Source: Kumtagia sp964244725 (GTDB lineage: Bacteria > Pseudomonadota > Alphaproteobacteria > Rhizobiales > Rhizobiaceae). From it: a stretch of DNA of 64,000 bases. Below the pieces are notes generated by a model that was given only the letters and a program-made list of their open reading frames with translations, did not search any database and was not told the origin of the DNA. Every line of letters begins with the position of its first letter. Position 1 is the stretch's first letter. Shown here piece after piece: positions 16,183-24,890 of this stretch. Position numbers and translations under genes: made by a program. The stretch spans positions 62,001-126,000 of the forward strand of contig CAXTJQ010000012.1 of NCBI GenBank assembly GCA_964244725.1. Reading direction: 5' to 3'.

Positions 16183-18093
16183 ATGCCTGTCTGCATGCCC
16201 ACCCCCGGCGACAACTCCCGCGGCAAACCGAAACCCGGTGCGGACACGGACGTGTTCAAGCGCGCGGTGACGGTGTGTATGCGCGCCGTGTCGGGCGACC
16301 GCGAGCTCGAAGTCGGTTTCGCCAAGGACCGGCCGGCGCTGGCCGGCAGCCGGGCGCGGCTGCCCGACCTGCCGAAGAAGCCGACCATGGCCGACCTGTC
16401 GATCGTGCGGGGGCTTGGCGATTCGATGGCGCTGAAGCGCGCCTGCCACGACATGCGCGTCCACGTGAAACTCGCGCCCGAAGGAAAGCAGGCGCGCGCC
16501 GTATTCGACGCGGTCGAGCAGGCTCGGGTCGAGTCGATCGGGTCGCTCGCGATGACCGGCGTCGGCGACAATATCGGCCTGATGCTGGAGGACAAATACG
16601 CCAAGGCCAATCTCGCCGACGTGCGCGACCAGTCCGACGCGCCGCTCGAGGAAGCGCTGGCGATGATCGTGCGCGAGAAGCTGACCGGCCGTGCGGCGCC
16701 GAAAAGCGGCGAGCGGGTCGTGTCGCTGTGGCGCAAATGGATCGAGGATAAAGCAGGCGCGACACTCGACGGGCTGTCGGGCACACTCGACGACCAGCAG
16801 GCCTTTGCGCGCATGGTGCGCGAGATGCTGGCCTCGATGGACATGGCCGCGGACATCGGCGACGAACAGCCGTCCGAGGACGACGACAGCCAGGACAACG
16901 AGCCGCAGGGCGAGGAAAACAGCGAGCAGGGCGGCGAGGACGACACGTCCGGCGAGCAATCGCAGCCCGAGGAGAGCGACGCTTCGTCCGAGGAGGAGCA
17001 ATCCGGCGAGATGGAGGCCTCGGACGCCACCTCGGAGGATGTCACCGAGGAGGACGACGCCGACGCCGAGACGCCGGGCGAAGCGCGTCGCAAGGACAAC
17101 CCGTTCACGAATTTGCCGAAGGAGATCGACTACAAGCTCTTCACCACGGCCTTCGACGAGACGGTCGGCGCCGAGGAGCTGTGTGACGAGGAGGAACTGG
17201 ACCGGCTGCGCGGCTTCCTCGACAAGCAGCTCGCCAACCTCCAGGGCGTCGTCGGGCGGCTCGCCAACCGGTTGCAGCGCCGCTTGATGGCGCAGCAGAA
17301 CCGCTCGTGGGATTTCGACCTCGAGGAAGGGTCGCTCGATCCGGCGCGGCTGGTGCGCGTGGTGATCGACCCAATGCAGCCGCTGTCGTTCAAGCAGGAG
17401 CGCGACACCAATTTCCGCGACACGGTGGTGACGCTGGTGCTCGACAATTCGGGCTCGATGCGCGGCCGCCCGATCACGGTGGCAGCGACCTGCGCCGACA
17501 TCCTGGCGCGCACGCTGGAGCGCTGCGGCGTTTCGGTCGAGATCCTGGGCTTCACCACCCGCGCCTGGAAGGGCGGGCAGGCGCGCGAGAGATGGCTGAA
17601 GGACGGCAAGCCGCCGAACCCCGGCCGACTCAACGACCTTCGCCACATCGTCTACAAGAGCGCCGACATGCCGTGGCGGCGCGCGCGCCGCAATCTCGGG
17701 CTGATGATGCGCGAGGGGCTGCTCAAGGAGAACATCGACGGCGAGGCGCTGCTCTGGGCGCACAGCAGGCTGATGGCGCGGCGCGAGCAGCGCAAGATCC
17801 TGATGATGATCTCGGACGGCGCGCCGGTCGACGATTCGACGCTGTCGGTCAATCCGGGCAACTACCTCGAACGCCACCTGCGCGCGGTGATCGATCTCAT
17901 CGAGACGCGCTCGCCGGTCGAACTCCTGGCGATCGGCATCGGCCACGACGTGACGCGCTACTACCGCCGCGCGGTGACGATCGTCGACGCCGAGGAACTG
18001 GCCGGCGCGATGACCGAGCAGCTCGCCTCGCTGTTCGGCGAGGAATCCGCCCGCGACCTGCGCCGCGGCGGCGGCATGCGGCGGGCGGGGTGA
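16183..18093 (+). CDS. cobT: Cobaltochelatase subunit CobT
   Basis: Large chelatase subunit (636 aa) partnering CobS and CobN. A helical N-terminal part is followed by a very acidic low-complexity stretch (about residues 225-303, mainly Asp/Glu/Ser), then a conserved middle and a C-terminal von Willebrand A domain with the metal site DNSGSM near residue 420. The translation start abuts the HicB-like gene with no gap, so cobT translation may depend on ribosomes leaving that gene or on transcripts from cobS. Confidence 0.96.
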   Translation: MPVCMPTPGDNSRGKPKPGADTDVFKRAVTVCMRAVSGDRELEVGFAKDRPALAGSRARLPDLPKKPTMADLSIVRGLGDSMALKRACHDMRVHVKLAPEGKQARAVFDAVEQARVESIGSLAMTGVGDNIGLMLEDKYAKANLADVRDQSDAPLEEALAMIVREKLTGRAAPKSGERVVSLWRKWIEDKAGATLDGLSGTLDDQQAFARMVREMLASMDMAADIGDEQPSEDDDSQDNEPQGEENSEQGGEDDTSGEQSQPEESDASSEEEQSGEMEASDATSEDVTEEDDADAETPGEARRKDNPFTNLPKEIDYKLFTTAFDETVGAEELCDEEELDRLRGFLDKQLANLQGVVGRLANRLQRRLMAQQNRSWDFDLEEGSLDPARLVRVVIDPMQPLSFKQERDTNFRDTVVTLVLDNSGSMRGRPITVAATCADILARTLERCGVSVEILGFTTRAWKGGQARERWLKDGKPPNPGRLNDLRHIVYKSADMPWRRARRNLGLMMREGLLKENIDGEALLWAHSRLMARREQRKILMMISDGAPVDDSTLSVNPGNYLERHLRAVIDLIETRSPVELLAIGIGHDVTRYYRRAVTIVDAEELAGAMTEQLASLFGEESARDLRRGGGMRRAG

Positions 18094-19130
18094 GCAAACG
18101 AAGCGCTTTTCCTTTCCCTCTGAAGCAGGGGGAAAGGTGGCGTTTGCTCGTCGCCAGCGCCTACCTCGCGTTCATATACCCCGCCTTTGCCGCTGAACCC
18201 GCCCTTGTCGAGACGATGACCGTCACGTCCCGTCCGATCGCGCAGTTCGAGATCGGCAGCGCGCAGACCCGCTTCGGGCCGCTGGAATTCGTCGGCGGGC
18301 TCGAAATGGTCGGGCCGCCCGATTTCGGCGCGCTCTCGGCGTTCCGCTTCACGTCGCCCGGCAAGGACTTCGTCGGCGTGGCCGACACCGGCTTCTGGTG
18401 CTTCGGAACGGTGATGCGCGATGCGCAAGGCCGCCCGGCCGGCTTCGACACGTTCCGCATGGCGCAGATGGTCGACGAAGCCGGCCAGCCGATCGTCAAG
18501 AAATGGCTGGTCGACGCCGAGGGGCTGGATGTCCATGACGGCATCGCGACCGTCGGCTTCGAGCGCGACCACCGCATCGCGCAATTCAAGCTCTATCCCG
18601 CCGCCATGGGCGCGCCGTTGCGGCAGCTCGACTTCCTGATCCCGAAAAATGAACTGCGCCAGAACCGCGGCTTCGAGACCGTCACGCGGGCGCCGGAGTC
18701 GGGACCGCTCGCCGGCGCGCTCGTGGTCGTATCCGAAAAGAGCCTCGACAGGCATGGCAACATCCTCGCCGCCATCCTCGACGGGCCGGGCAGGGGCATC
18801 TTCACCGTCGAGCGGAGCGGCGATTTCGACATCACCGACGGCGCGTTTCTGCCGGGCGGCGACCTGCTGTTGCTGGAGCGCAGCTACAAGCTGTCGGAGG
18901 GCGTCAAGATGCGCTTGAGACGGCTGCGGGGCGAAGACCTGGCAGAGGAAAAAATCGCCGACGGCCCGGTTCTGTCCGAGGCGGACATGAATTTTCAGAT
19001 CGACAATATGGAAGGCATGGATGTCTGGCGGCGCGCCGACGGCGCAACGATGATCTCGATGATCTCGGACGACAATCATTCGATCCTGCAGCGCAATCTT
19101 TACTTGGAGTTCGTGCTGCACGGGGATTGA
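18090..19130 (+). CDS. Secreted phytase-like (esterase-like activity of phytase) family protein
   Basis: Predicted exported beta-propeller-like protein (346 aa from GTG 18090) of the family that contains RxxG-type domains such as RFGPLEFVGGLEM and NMEGMDVW. A signal-like helix ends at PAFA-AEP. Two starts are possible: GTG 18090, overlapping cobT's stop as GTGA, or TTG 18144, which follows GGGGGAAAGG. An 8-bp hairpin (18111-18118 with 18130-18137) lies between them and looks like an intergenic repeat, which favours 18144. Substrate unknown; often found next to cobT in Rhizobiales. Confidence 0.78.
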   Translation: MSKRSAFPFPLKQGERWRLLVASAYLAFIYPAFAAEPALVETMTVTSRPIAQFEIGSAQTRFGPLEFVGGLEMVGPPDFGALSAFRFTSPGKDFVGVADTGFWCFGTVMRDAQGRPAGFDTFRMAQMVDEAGQPIVKKWLVDAEGLDVHDGIATVGFERDHRIAQFKLYPAAMGAPLRQLDFLIPKNELRQNRGFETVTRAPESGPLAGALVVVSEKSLDRHGNILAAILDGPGRGIFTVERSGDFDITDGAFLPGGDLLLLERSYKLSEGVKMRLRRLRGEDLAEEKIADGPVLSEADMNFQIDNMEGMDVWRRADGATMISMISDDNHSILQRNLYLEFVLHGD

Positions 19131-19298
19131 ATCGCGAGCAATTGCGAACGCCTCCCCCACCCGCTCCGCAGCGCTCGGCGCCTCTTCCCCCGGCTGGGAG
19201 GAGAGAAGCGCCAACCTTCGAGCGCGACGCCTTTCCTCTCCTGGAGGGAGACGTGTCCGCGAAGCGGACGAAGTGAGGGAAGGCGACGATTGGATGCG
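19131..19298. repeat. Intergenic repeat-like segment between convergent genes
   Basis: This 168-bp gap between convergent genes carries several short palindromic words of CCTCTCC/GGAGAGG type and a tract GTCCGCGAAGCGGAC (19255-19269) that forms a hairpin. A related CCTTTCCC...GGGAAAGG hairpin appears at 18111-18137. The layout resembles rhizobial intergenic mosaic repeats. No coding signal was seen. Copy number elsewhere cannot be judged here. Confidence 0.4.
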
Positions 19299-19988
19299 TT
19301 ACGTCCCGGTCGGTTCATCTTTCTTGACGGCCAGCCAGATGACGTGTTTGGCCCCGCGCCTGCCGTTCGCCCGCGCCACGACCTCCTCAACCGCGAATCC
19401 GGCGTGCCTTAGTCGTCGTTTGAACCCGGCGTCGGGGGTGGCGGACCAGACGGCCAGCAGGCCGCCGGGACGCAGCGCCGCGCGGGAGGCGGCGAGACCC
19501 GCGGCGTCGTAGAGCCGGTCGTTGGCCTTATGGGTCAAGCCTTCGGGACCATTGTCGACGTCGAGCAGGATTGCGTCGAAGGCCGCCGGCGCGGCGCGGA
19601 TCGATGCGCCGACATCGCCTCGGTGGATTTCGGCGCGCGGGTCGTCAAGGCAGCCGCCGAAGATTTCGGCCATCGGCCCACGCGCCCACGCCACGACTTC
19701 GGGCACGAGTTCCGCCACGCGGATTTGGGCATCGCCGCCAAGCGCGGCAAGCGCGGTGCGCAGCGTGAATCCCATGCCAAGTCCGCCGATGAGGACGCTT
19801 GCCTGACCGCGGCCCGCGATCCGTCCGCAGGCCAGCCGCGCCAGCGCCTCCTCCGAACCGCTCAGCCGGCTGTTCATCAGTTCGTTGGCGCCGAGCATGA
19901 TCGAGAATTCGCCGCCGCGCCGTTTGAGCCGAAGCTCGCCCGATCCGTCGGGCAGTTTCGCGGTGTCGAGGAGAATCCAGGGTATCAT
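19299..19988 (-). CDS. Spermidine synthase-like methyltransferase-fold protein
   Basis: Cytoplasmic protein of 229 aa with a Rossmann methyltransferase fold resembling the spermidine synthase family: glycine-rich motif I SVLIGGLGMGFTLR, an acidic strand end (RVAELVPEVV), DDPRAEIHRGDV and then FDAILLDVDNGPEGLT. The Asp pair needed for polyamine binding is not clearly conserved, so true spermidine synthesis is uncertain. Start ATG 19988; the frame continues upstream but that part belongs to a separate small gene. Confidence 0.75.
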   Translation of the reverse strand: MIPWILLDTAKLPDGSGELRLKRRGGEFSIMLGANELMNSRLSGSEEALARLACGRIAGRGQASVLIGGLGMGFTLRTALAALGGDAQIRVAELVPEVVAWARGPMAEIFGGCLDDPRAEIHRGDVGASIRAAPAAFDAILLDVDNGPEGLTHKANDRLYDAAGLAASRAALRPGGLLAVWSATPDAGFKRRLRHAGFAVEEVVARANGRRGAKHVIWLAVKKDEPTGT

Positions 19989-20055
19989 GGTCTGCCGGCC
20001 GTCATGCGCAGCGGGACGCCTTACGGTCTTTCCGCGAGAAGGTTCAGGGGATAAT

Positions 20056-20384
20056 TTATTTTTTCCCGCAGAAGGGTTCAAGCGGCGGCTTGGCGTCGGA
20101 AAATGCCTGTGGACCGGCGGTCTTGCTGCGCGGGAACCGGTCGAGATCCTCGCGCTTGCGCCCGGCGAGATCCGGGATGCCATGAAAGGCAAATGCCATA
20201 TCCGCCACGCTCGGTCCGGCGCAAATGGCGTCGCGCCCGCCCGAAACGAACACGTGCTCGACGACCAGAAACGTGGATCCGGCGAGCGTTTCCGTCCGGT
20301 GAGGCTCGCGGACGGGAGGATGAAGACCGGCAAGCCATGCAGAAGGCCGCCGTCGTGCGGATCGACATGCGCGCCAGACCTCAC
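20056..20384 (-). pseudogene. Small unidentified gene with one frame break
   Basis: The minus strand codes in one frame from GTG 20384 (RSGAHVDPHDGG ... PVFILPSASLTG) and then in the next frame to TAA at 20056 (TLAGSTFLVVEHVFVSGG ... FCGKK). Adding one A in the AAA run at 20289-20291 joins them into a continuous product of about 109 aa with consistently high third-position GC. I do not recognise the family. It lies 34 bp downstream of tRNA-Leu and upstream of the spermidine-synthase-like gene. It may be a real gene with a sequencing indel or a decayed one. Confidence 0.4.
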
Positions 20385-20417
20385 CTACAGGGTGCAGGGG
20401 TCGCCTTGTCGATTTTT

Positions 20418-20502
20418 TGGTGCGGGTGGCCGGGGTCGAACCGGCACTCCTTGCGGAACCGGATTTTGAATCCGGCGCGTCTACCAATTCCACCACACCC
20501 GC
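20418..20502 (-). tRNA. tRNA-Leu (anticodon CAA)
   Basis: Complete 85-nt class II tRNA on the minus strand with encoded CCA. The acceptor stem pairs GCGGGTG with CACCCGC, the D arm has GGTAGACGC, the anticodon loop TTCAAAA is closed by a CCGGA/TCCGG stem, a short variable arm follows, and the T loop is GTTCGAC. The long variable arm and GGTAGACG are typical of leucine tRNAs; CAA reads UUG codons. Confidence 0.96.
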
Positions 20503-20895
20503 CGAGGCGACACGCGGGCTTTGAAGTCCGCTGCGCCGGTATGTCGCTCCGGATTATCCGATGCCACAAATCGGGTCGCGTCGTCTAGGTCCTGCGTCGC
20601 CGAACGAACGCGATTGCGCCGCCGGCGGCGGTCTTCGCCATATGGAGCGCCCGCCGCCTTGTCGCCGCGCCGCGCTCGATCGGGAACTGCCTACCCTGGA
20701 GACCGCACGGGCGCGCGCGGCGGCCGTCTCTGGGGGAGAGGGCGGCTGCGCGGACCGATTTTTTTGCGGTGCGCAGGCCCGCATCTTCGTCCTCTCGCGG
20801 GTGCGGCCCGATCGTCCGCGTTGCCCGCTTGAGCCCGCAGTCAATGGATTCTAGACGATTGCCCGCTAGAGCAATGCCGAAGACGGAGCCTTCGC
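20503..20895. other. Gene-free 393-bp stretch between tRNA-Leu and yqaA-like gene
   Basis: No open frame here has family-like content; the candidates on both strands are Arg/Pro-rich shadows. A run of T at 20760-20766 follows GC-rich palindromic DNA, and AT-richer DNA near 20835-20865 probably holds the promoter of the downstream four-gene cluster, but no box is clear enough to assign. Confidence 0.35.
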
Positions 20896-21483
20896 ATGTT
20901 GCGCAGATTGTACGAATGGACGCTCTCGCTCGCCGCACGCAGGTCGGCGGAGGCGTGGCTGGCTTTCATCGCCTTCATCGAAAGCTCGATCTTCCTGGTG
21001 CCGGCCGATGTGCTGTTCCTGCCCATGGCGCTGTCGCGGCCGCAGCGCGCCTACCGATATGCGCTTGTCGCGACCTTGGCCTCGGTGCTCGGCGGCATCG
21101 CCGGATGGCTTCTCGGACATTATGCGTTCGACGCGCTGGCCCGGCCGGTCCTCGAATTCTACGGCAAGCTCGAGGCTTTCGAGGCGCTACGCGGCAAGAG
21201 CGGCGACGGCGTCATCCTGCTGATGCTCGTCACCTCCGGGCTCGCGCACCTGCCGCCGATCAAGGTCGTCACGATCCTCGCCGGCGCGATCGACTTTCCG
21301 CTCGGCTGGTTCGTCGTCTCGGCAATCATCGCCCGCGGCGCGCGGTTCTTCGCACTCGCCTGGCTGCTCAAGCGCTATGGCGAGCCGATCCGCCACTTCA
21401 TCGAACGGCGTCTCGGCCTGATCGCGGGCGCCGTCGCGGCCGTTCTCATTGTGCTCTACCTTGTGGTCGGATACGTGTCCTGA
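20896..21483 (+). CDS. YqaA/DedA-like VTT-domain membrane protein
   Basis: Inner-membrane protein of 195 aa with four to five hydrophobic spans and a VTT (DedA-like) core: ESSIFLVPADVLFLPMAL near the N-terminus, with the reentrant Glu/Pro segment, then GGIAGWLLGHYAFD and GLAHLPPIKVVTILAGA. DedA-related proteins handle lipid carriers or membrane potential; the YqaA branch is uncharacterised. First gene of a same-strand run with dsbB, an adenosyltransferase and a rhomboid, each separated by 18-36 bp. Confidence 0.85.
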   Translation: MLRRLYEWTLSLAARRSAEAWLAFIAFIESSIFLVPADVLFLPMALSRPQRAYRYALVATLASVLGGIAGWLLGHYAFDALARPVLEFYGKLEAFEALRGKSGDGVILLMLVTSGLAHLPPIKVVTILAGAIDFPLGWFVVSAIIARGARFFALAWLLKRYGEPIRHFIERRLGLIAGAVAAVLIVLYLVVGYVS

Positions 21484-21508
21484 CCCTGCCGCTTCGGACG
21501 AGTTTGCC

Positions 21509-22057
21509 ATGACGAGCTTTTTCGCCCCCGCTACTCGCACGCAGACGGCGACGGCGGCGGTGCTTGCGCTCGCCATGGCGGCGGTCGTCGGCGCGGCGCT
21601 CGCCTTTCAGCACATCGGCGGCTACATCCCGTGCAAGCTCTGCTACGAGCAGCGCTTGCCGTATTACGTCGGCGCGCCGCTCATGCTGCTGGCTTTTCTG
21701 GCGGCTGCCGTCGGAATGCCCGGCATCGCGGTGCGCGGCCTGCTTGTCGCGGTCGGTCTCCTGATGCTCTATGGACTCTACCTCGGCGTCAGCCACGCCG
21801 GCATCGAATGGAACTGGTGGGCGGGACCGACCGACTGCGGCATGGTCGCGCCTTCCCCCGATACGGGCGGCGAGGGGGTGCTCGACGCCATCGACGCGAT
21901 CACGCCGCCGTCCTGCGACAAGGCCGCGCTGCGCATCCTCGGCCTGTCGCTCGCCGGATGGAACGCCGTCGCCAGCCTGGTCCTGGCGATCCTGGCGTTA
22001 TGGGCGGCGTTCGCCGGCAATCGGACGACATTTAGATTCGGACGCAACCCGGCATGA
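21509..22057 (+). CDS. dsbB: Disulfide bond formation protein DsbB
   Basis: Inner-membrane quinone-linked oxidase (182 aa) that re-oxidises DsbA. Four hydrophobic spans are visible. The first periplasmic pair is C42-K-L-C45, and the second-loop cysteines are Cys110 and Cys136, matching the two redox pairs of DsbB. The start ATG 21509 was chosen over upstream extension because it places a basic N-terminus before the first helix. No dsbA gene is in the window. Confidence 0.88.
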   Translation: MTSFFAPATRTQTATAAVLALAMAAVVGAALAFQHIGGYIPCKLCYEQRLPYYVGAPLMLLAFLAAAVGMPGIAVRGLLVAVGLLMLYGLYLGVSHAGIEWNWWAGPTDCGMVAPSPDTGGEGVLDAIDAITPPSCDKAALRILGLSLAGWNAVASLVLAILALWAAFAGNRTTFRFGRNPA

Positions 22058-22075
22058 TTCCGCAGAAGGCTTCCG

Positions 22076-22654
22076 ATGGTCAGACTGAACACGATCTACA
22101 CCCGCACCGGGGATGACGGCACCACCGGCCTCGGCACGGGCGAGCGCCGCCTCAAGTCCGACCTGCGCGTCGATGCCTACGGCACGGTCGACGAGGCCAA
22201 CAGTTGCATCGGGCTGGCGCGGCTGCATACCGTCGCCTACCCGGATCTGGACGGCATGCTGAACCGCATCCAGAACGACCTGTTCGATCTCGGAGCGGAT
22301 CTCGCGACCCCCGACGACGGCAAGCCCCTCGGCTACGAGCCGTTGCGCATCGTGGCCTCCCAAGTCGCGCGCGTCGAGACCGATATCGATGCGCTCAACG
22401 CCGCGCTGCAGCCGTTGCGCTCCTTCGTCCTGCCGGGCGGGTCGCCCGCATCGGCCGCGTTGCATCTCGCCCGCACGGTCGCGCGCCGAGCCGAGCGGCT
22501 GATGGTGGCGCTGGCCCAGGTCGGCGGCGAGCACGTCAATCGCCAAGGCATCGCCTATATCAACCGCGTGTCCGACCTGCTTTTCGTCGCCGCCCGCATC
22601 GTCAATGACAACGGAAAATCCGACGTGTTATGGGTTCCCGGCCAGAACCGCTGA
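22076..22654 (+). CDS. Cob(I)alamin adenosyltransferase, PduO type
   Basis: ATP:cob(I)alamin adenosyltransferase of 192 aa, which makes adenosylcobalamin. The PduO ATP-binding N-terminus YTRTGDDGTTGLGTGERR is intact, together with GTVDEANSCIG, and the C-terminal RRAERLMV and INRVSDLLFVAAR motifs that form the trimer active site. Unrelated in fold to the CobA/CobO type. It complements cobS and cobT 7 kb upstream and indicates use of adenosylcobalamin. Confidence 0.94.
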   Translation: MVRLNTIYTRTGDDGTTGLGTGERRLKSDLRVDAYGTVDEANSCIGLARLHTVAYPDLDGMLNRIQNDLFDLGADLATPDDGKPLGYEPLRIVASQVARVETDIDALNAALQPLRSFVLPGGSPASAALHLARTVARRAERLMVALAQVGGEHVNRQGIAYINRVSDLLFVAARIVNDNGKSDVLWVPGQNR

Positions 22655-22690
22655 AAGCTGAAGCGTCCGCGTCGAGATCAGAAGCCGGCC

Positions 22691-23461
22691 ATGTTCATCC
22701 CGCTCCACGATGCCAACGGCCTGCGCCACATCAGGCTGCAATACGTCACGATCGGGCTCATTCTCCTCAATGGCCTCGTCTTCCTTCTGACCGGCCTCGG
22801 CTCCGACGACCATGTGATCGCCGCGACCTACGGCCTCGGCTTCGTTCCGGCGGTGGCCTTCGACACGGTCGAACTGCCGCCGGAATTCTCCTTCGTTCCC
22901 GAGCAGTTCAGCTATCTGACCTACGCCTTCCTCCACGGCGACATCGTCCACCTCGGCGGCAACATGCTGTTCCTGTGGATTTTCGGCGACAATGTCGAGG
23001 ATGCGCTCGGCCATTTGCGCTATCTCGCCTTCTACCTGCTCTGCGCGGTCGGCGGCGCCCTGTTGCATGGTCTTGTCGCGCCGGCGTCGCAGGCGCCGCT
23101 GATCGGCGCGTCGGGCGCCATTGCCGGCGTCGTCGCCGCCTATCTGATCCTGCATCCGAAAGTGAAGATCTGGATCCTGGTCCTGATGCGCATTCCGCTG
23201 CGCGTTCCGGCCTACATCGTCCTGATCTTCTGGATCGGCATGCAATTCGTGATGTTCGCCATGGGCGGCGAGGATCAGGTTTCATGGGCCTGCCATGTCG
23301 GCGGCATCGTCACCGGCGCGTTGCTGGTCCTCGTGCTGAGGCGGCGCGGCGCGCCGCTGCTCGACCGCGAGATCGCGACGCCGAAGGCGGTCCGCGTCGA
23401 CCAGACCAGCGCCGTGCGCCCCGGCGATGACGCATCGGCGCCGCGCTGGGGCCGGCGGTGA
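22691..23461 (+). CDS. Rhomboid family intramembrane serine protease
   Basis: Multi-span membrane protease of 256 aa. The catalytic dyad is visible: Ser141 in LIGASGAIAG and His202 in ACHVGGI; His87 and Asn91 in HLGGN and the preceding His82 supply the oxyanion region. Six to seven hydrophobic spans, a long periplasmic loop before the first conserved region and a basic cytoplasmic C-terminal tail match bacterial rhomboids. Substrates unknown. Last gene of the yqaA-dsbB cluster. Confidence 0.9.
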   Translation: MFIPLHDANGLRHIRLQYVTIGLILLNGLVFLLTGLGSDDHVIAATYGLGFVPAVAFDTVELPPEFSFVPEQFSYLTYAFLHGDIVHLGGNMLFLWIFGDNVEDALGHLRYLAFYLLCAVGGALLHGLVAPASQAPLIGASGAIAGVVAAYLILHPKVKIWILVLMRIPLRVPAYIVLIFWIGMQFVMFAMGGEDQVSWACHVGGIVTGALLVLVLRRRGAPLLDREIATPKAVRVDQTSAVRPGDDASAPRWGRR

Positions 23462-23523
23462 ATGAATGGCCGCTGGTTTGCCGAGCGGCGACGACGGTGT
23501 CTGTCAGGTAAGAAGCGCAGGTA

Positions 23524-23595
23524 GACAGTTTACTTTATTTCCGCAGCAAGTGGGAGCGCGCGAACGCTGTCGCTGGCGGAAAAAAGTAAACTGTC
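23524..23595. repeat. REP-like palindrome with GTAAACTGTC arms
   Basis: Arm one (23524-23544) and arm two (23576-23595) are inverted copies differing by one base; the outer word is GACAGTTTACTTT / AAAGTAAACTGTC. A nested AGCG...CGCT hairpin sits between. Arms of this sequence often flank or accompany REP-associated tyrosine transposases in proteobacteria; no transposase gene is present here, so it would be a solo, non-autonomous element. Confidence 0.6.
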
Positions 23596-23861
23596 CCCGG
23601 CACTTATACTTATTCGCCCGATGTGCATCGCGTTTCCGTGCCGGGATTTCACCCGTTTCCATCCCCCTCCCATCCATGCCGCCCGTAATCCCCTCGCTGC
23701 TTGCTGGGGAACGGATGTGCACAACCGAGCGTCCAGGCAAGGCGGTCCCGGGTTGGCCTCGCAACGGTAGCGAGGTTTGGGTGACGAGCCCTGAAACCCG
23801 GTCCCCGAACGGCCATTCTTTGGAAACGAAGCAGGACAATTCGGGGGAAGAAGACCATGGC

Positions 23862-23914
23862 GGCGCATGGCGACGCGTCACTACTAAAATGCCATAGACG
23901 CGAAGCCATGCGCC
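23862..23914. repeat. 18-bp imperfect inverted repeat
   Basis: GGCGCATGGCGACGCGTC at 23862-23879 pairs with 23897-23914 at 16 of 18 positions around a 17-nt AT-richer loop. There is no following T-run, so a classical terminator is unlikely. Its role is unknown; it could be a folded transcript element or a remnant of a mobile repeat. Confidence 0.5.
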
Positions 23915-24116
23915 GGTTCCCGTCCGACCCGCGCCGAAAATGGCGCGGGAACGCATCCGCATGTCCGTATTGACGCCAACGTGGTGCGACCCTAGAGCAG
24001 CAGTCACGCTGCCGCGCGGCTGCGAAATCTCCGCAAGCGATGTCGCCTTTCGACAAACGGTTTGGCGCCGACCCTGCTATGAGCGCGCCGGAAATCGAGG
24101 AAGAGGTTCAAGACAG

Positions 24117-24866
24117 ATGAAGGTTCTGGTCCCGGTCAAGCGGGTGGTCGACTACAACGTGAAGATCCGCGTCAAGTCGGACGGGTCGGGCGTCGAGCTC
24201 GCCAACGTCAAGATGTCGATGAACCCCTTCGACGAGATCGCCGTCGAGGAGGCGATCCGTCTCAAGGAAGCCGGCAAGGTCGAGGAGATCGTCGTCGTCT
24301 CGATCGGGCCGCAGCAATCGCAGGAGACGCTGCGCACAGCGCTCGCCATGGGCGCGGACCGCGCCATCCTGGTCAAGGTCGAGGGGACGATCGAGCCGCT
24401 CGGCGTCGCCAAGGTGCTGAAGGGCGTGGTCGATGCCGAGCAGCCGGGCCTGGTCATCCTCGGCAAGCAGGCCATCGACGACGACGCCAACCAGACCGGC
24501 CAAATGCTGGCGGCTCTTTTGGGCTGGGCGCAGGGCACGTTCGCGTCGAGGATCGTGATCGATGGCGACACCGCCAGGGTCACCCGGGAGGTCGACGGCG
24601 GCCTGCAGACGGTCGCGCTCAGGATGCCGGTCATCGTGACGACCGACCTGCGTCTCAACCAGCCGCGCTATGCGTCGCTGCCCAACATCATGAAGGCCAA
24701 GAAGAAGCCTTTCGACGAGAAGACGCCCGCCGATTTCGGCGCCGACGTGACGCCGCGGCACAAGGTCCTGAAGACGGAAGAGCCGAGCGGCCGCAAGGCG
24801 GGCGTCAAGCTCAAGAGCGTCGCCGAACTGGTCGACAGGCTGAAGAACGAAGCCGGCGTGCTCTAG
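24117..24866 (+). CDS. etfB: Electron transfer flavoprotein subunit beta
   Basis: Beta subunit (249 aa) of the ETF heterodimer that takes electrons from acyl-CoA and other dehydrogenases to ETF-quinone oxidoreductase. The N-terminus MKVLVPVKRVVDYN, the nucleotide-binding GKQAIDDDANQTGQM segment and the ETF-beta signature around VTREVDGGLQTVALRMP are typical. Start ATG 24117 follows a strong GAGGAAGAGG; the open frame upstream is non-coding. 24 bp before etfA. Confidence 0.96.
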   Translation: MKVLVPVKRVVDYNVKIRVKSDGSGVELANVKMSMNPFDEIAVEEAIRLKEAGKVEEIVVVSIGPQQSQETLRTALAMGADRAILVKVEGTIEPLGVAKVLKGVVDAEQPGLVILGKQAIDDDANQTGQMLAALLGWAQGTFASRIVIDGDTARVTREVDGGLQTVALRMPVIVTTDLRLNQPRYASLPNIMKAKKKPFDEKTPADFGADVTPRHKVLKTEEPSGRKAGVKLKSVAELVDRLKNEAGVL

Positions 24867-24890
24867 GGCCGCGGAAGAAGGAACGGACCC

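Larger units (their letters stand above)
23462..24116. other. 655-bp gene-free region with palindromic elements
   Basis: Between the rhomboid gene and etfB no convincing gene is seen; the longest frames (for example 23466-23897 plus, 23504-24007 minus) have no family features. The stretch contains an inverted repeat with GACAGTTTACTTT arms at 23524-23595 and an 18-bp imperfect inverted repeat at 23862-23914. The last 60 bp should hold the etfB promoter and carry a GAGGAAGAGG ribosome site. Confidence 0.5.

Noticed and set aside
23466..23897. 143-codon plus-strand frame after the rhomboid gene
   Set aside because: It runs through the palindromic repeat, has mixed codon use and no recognisable domain.
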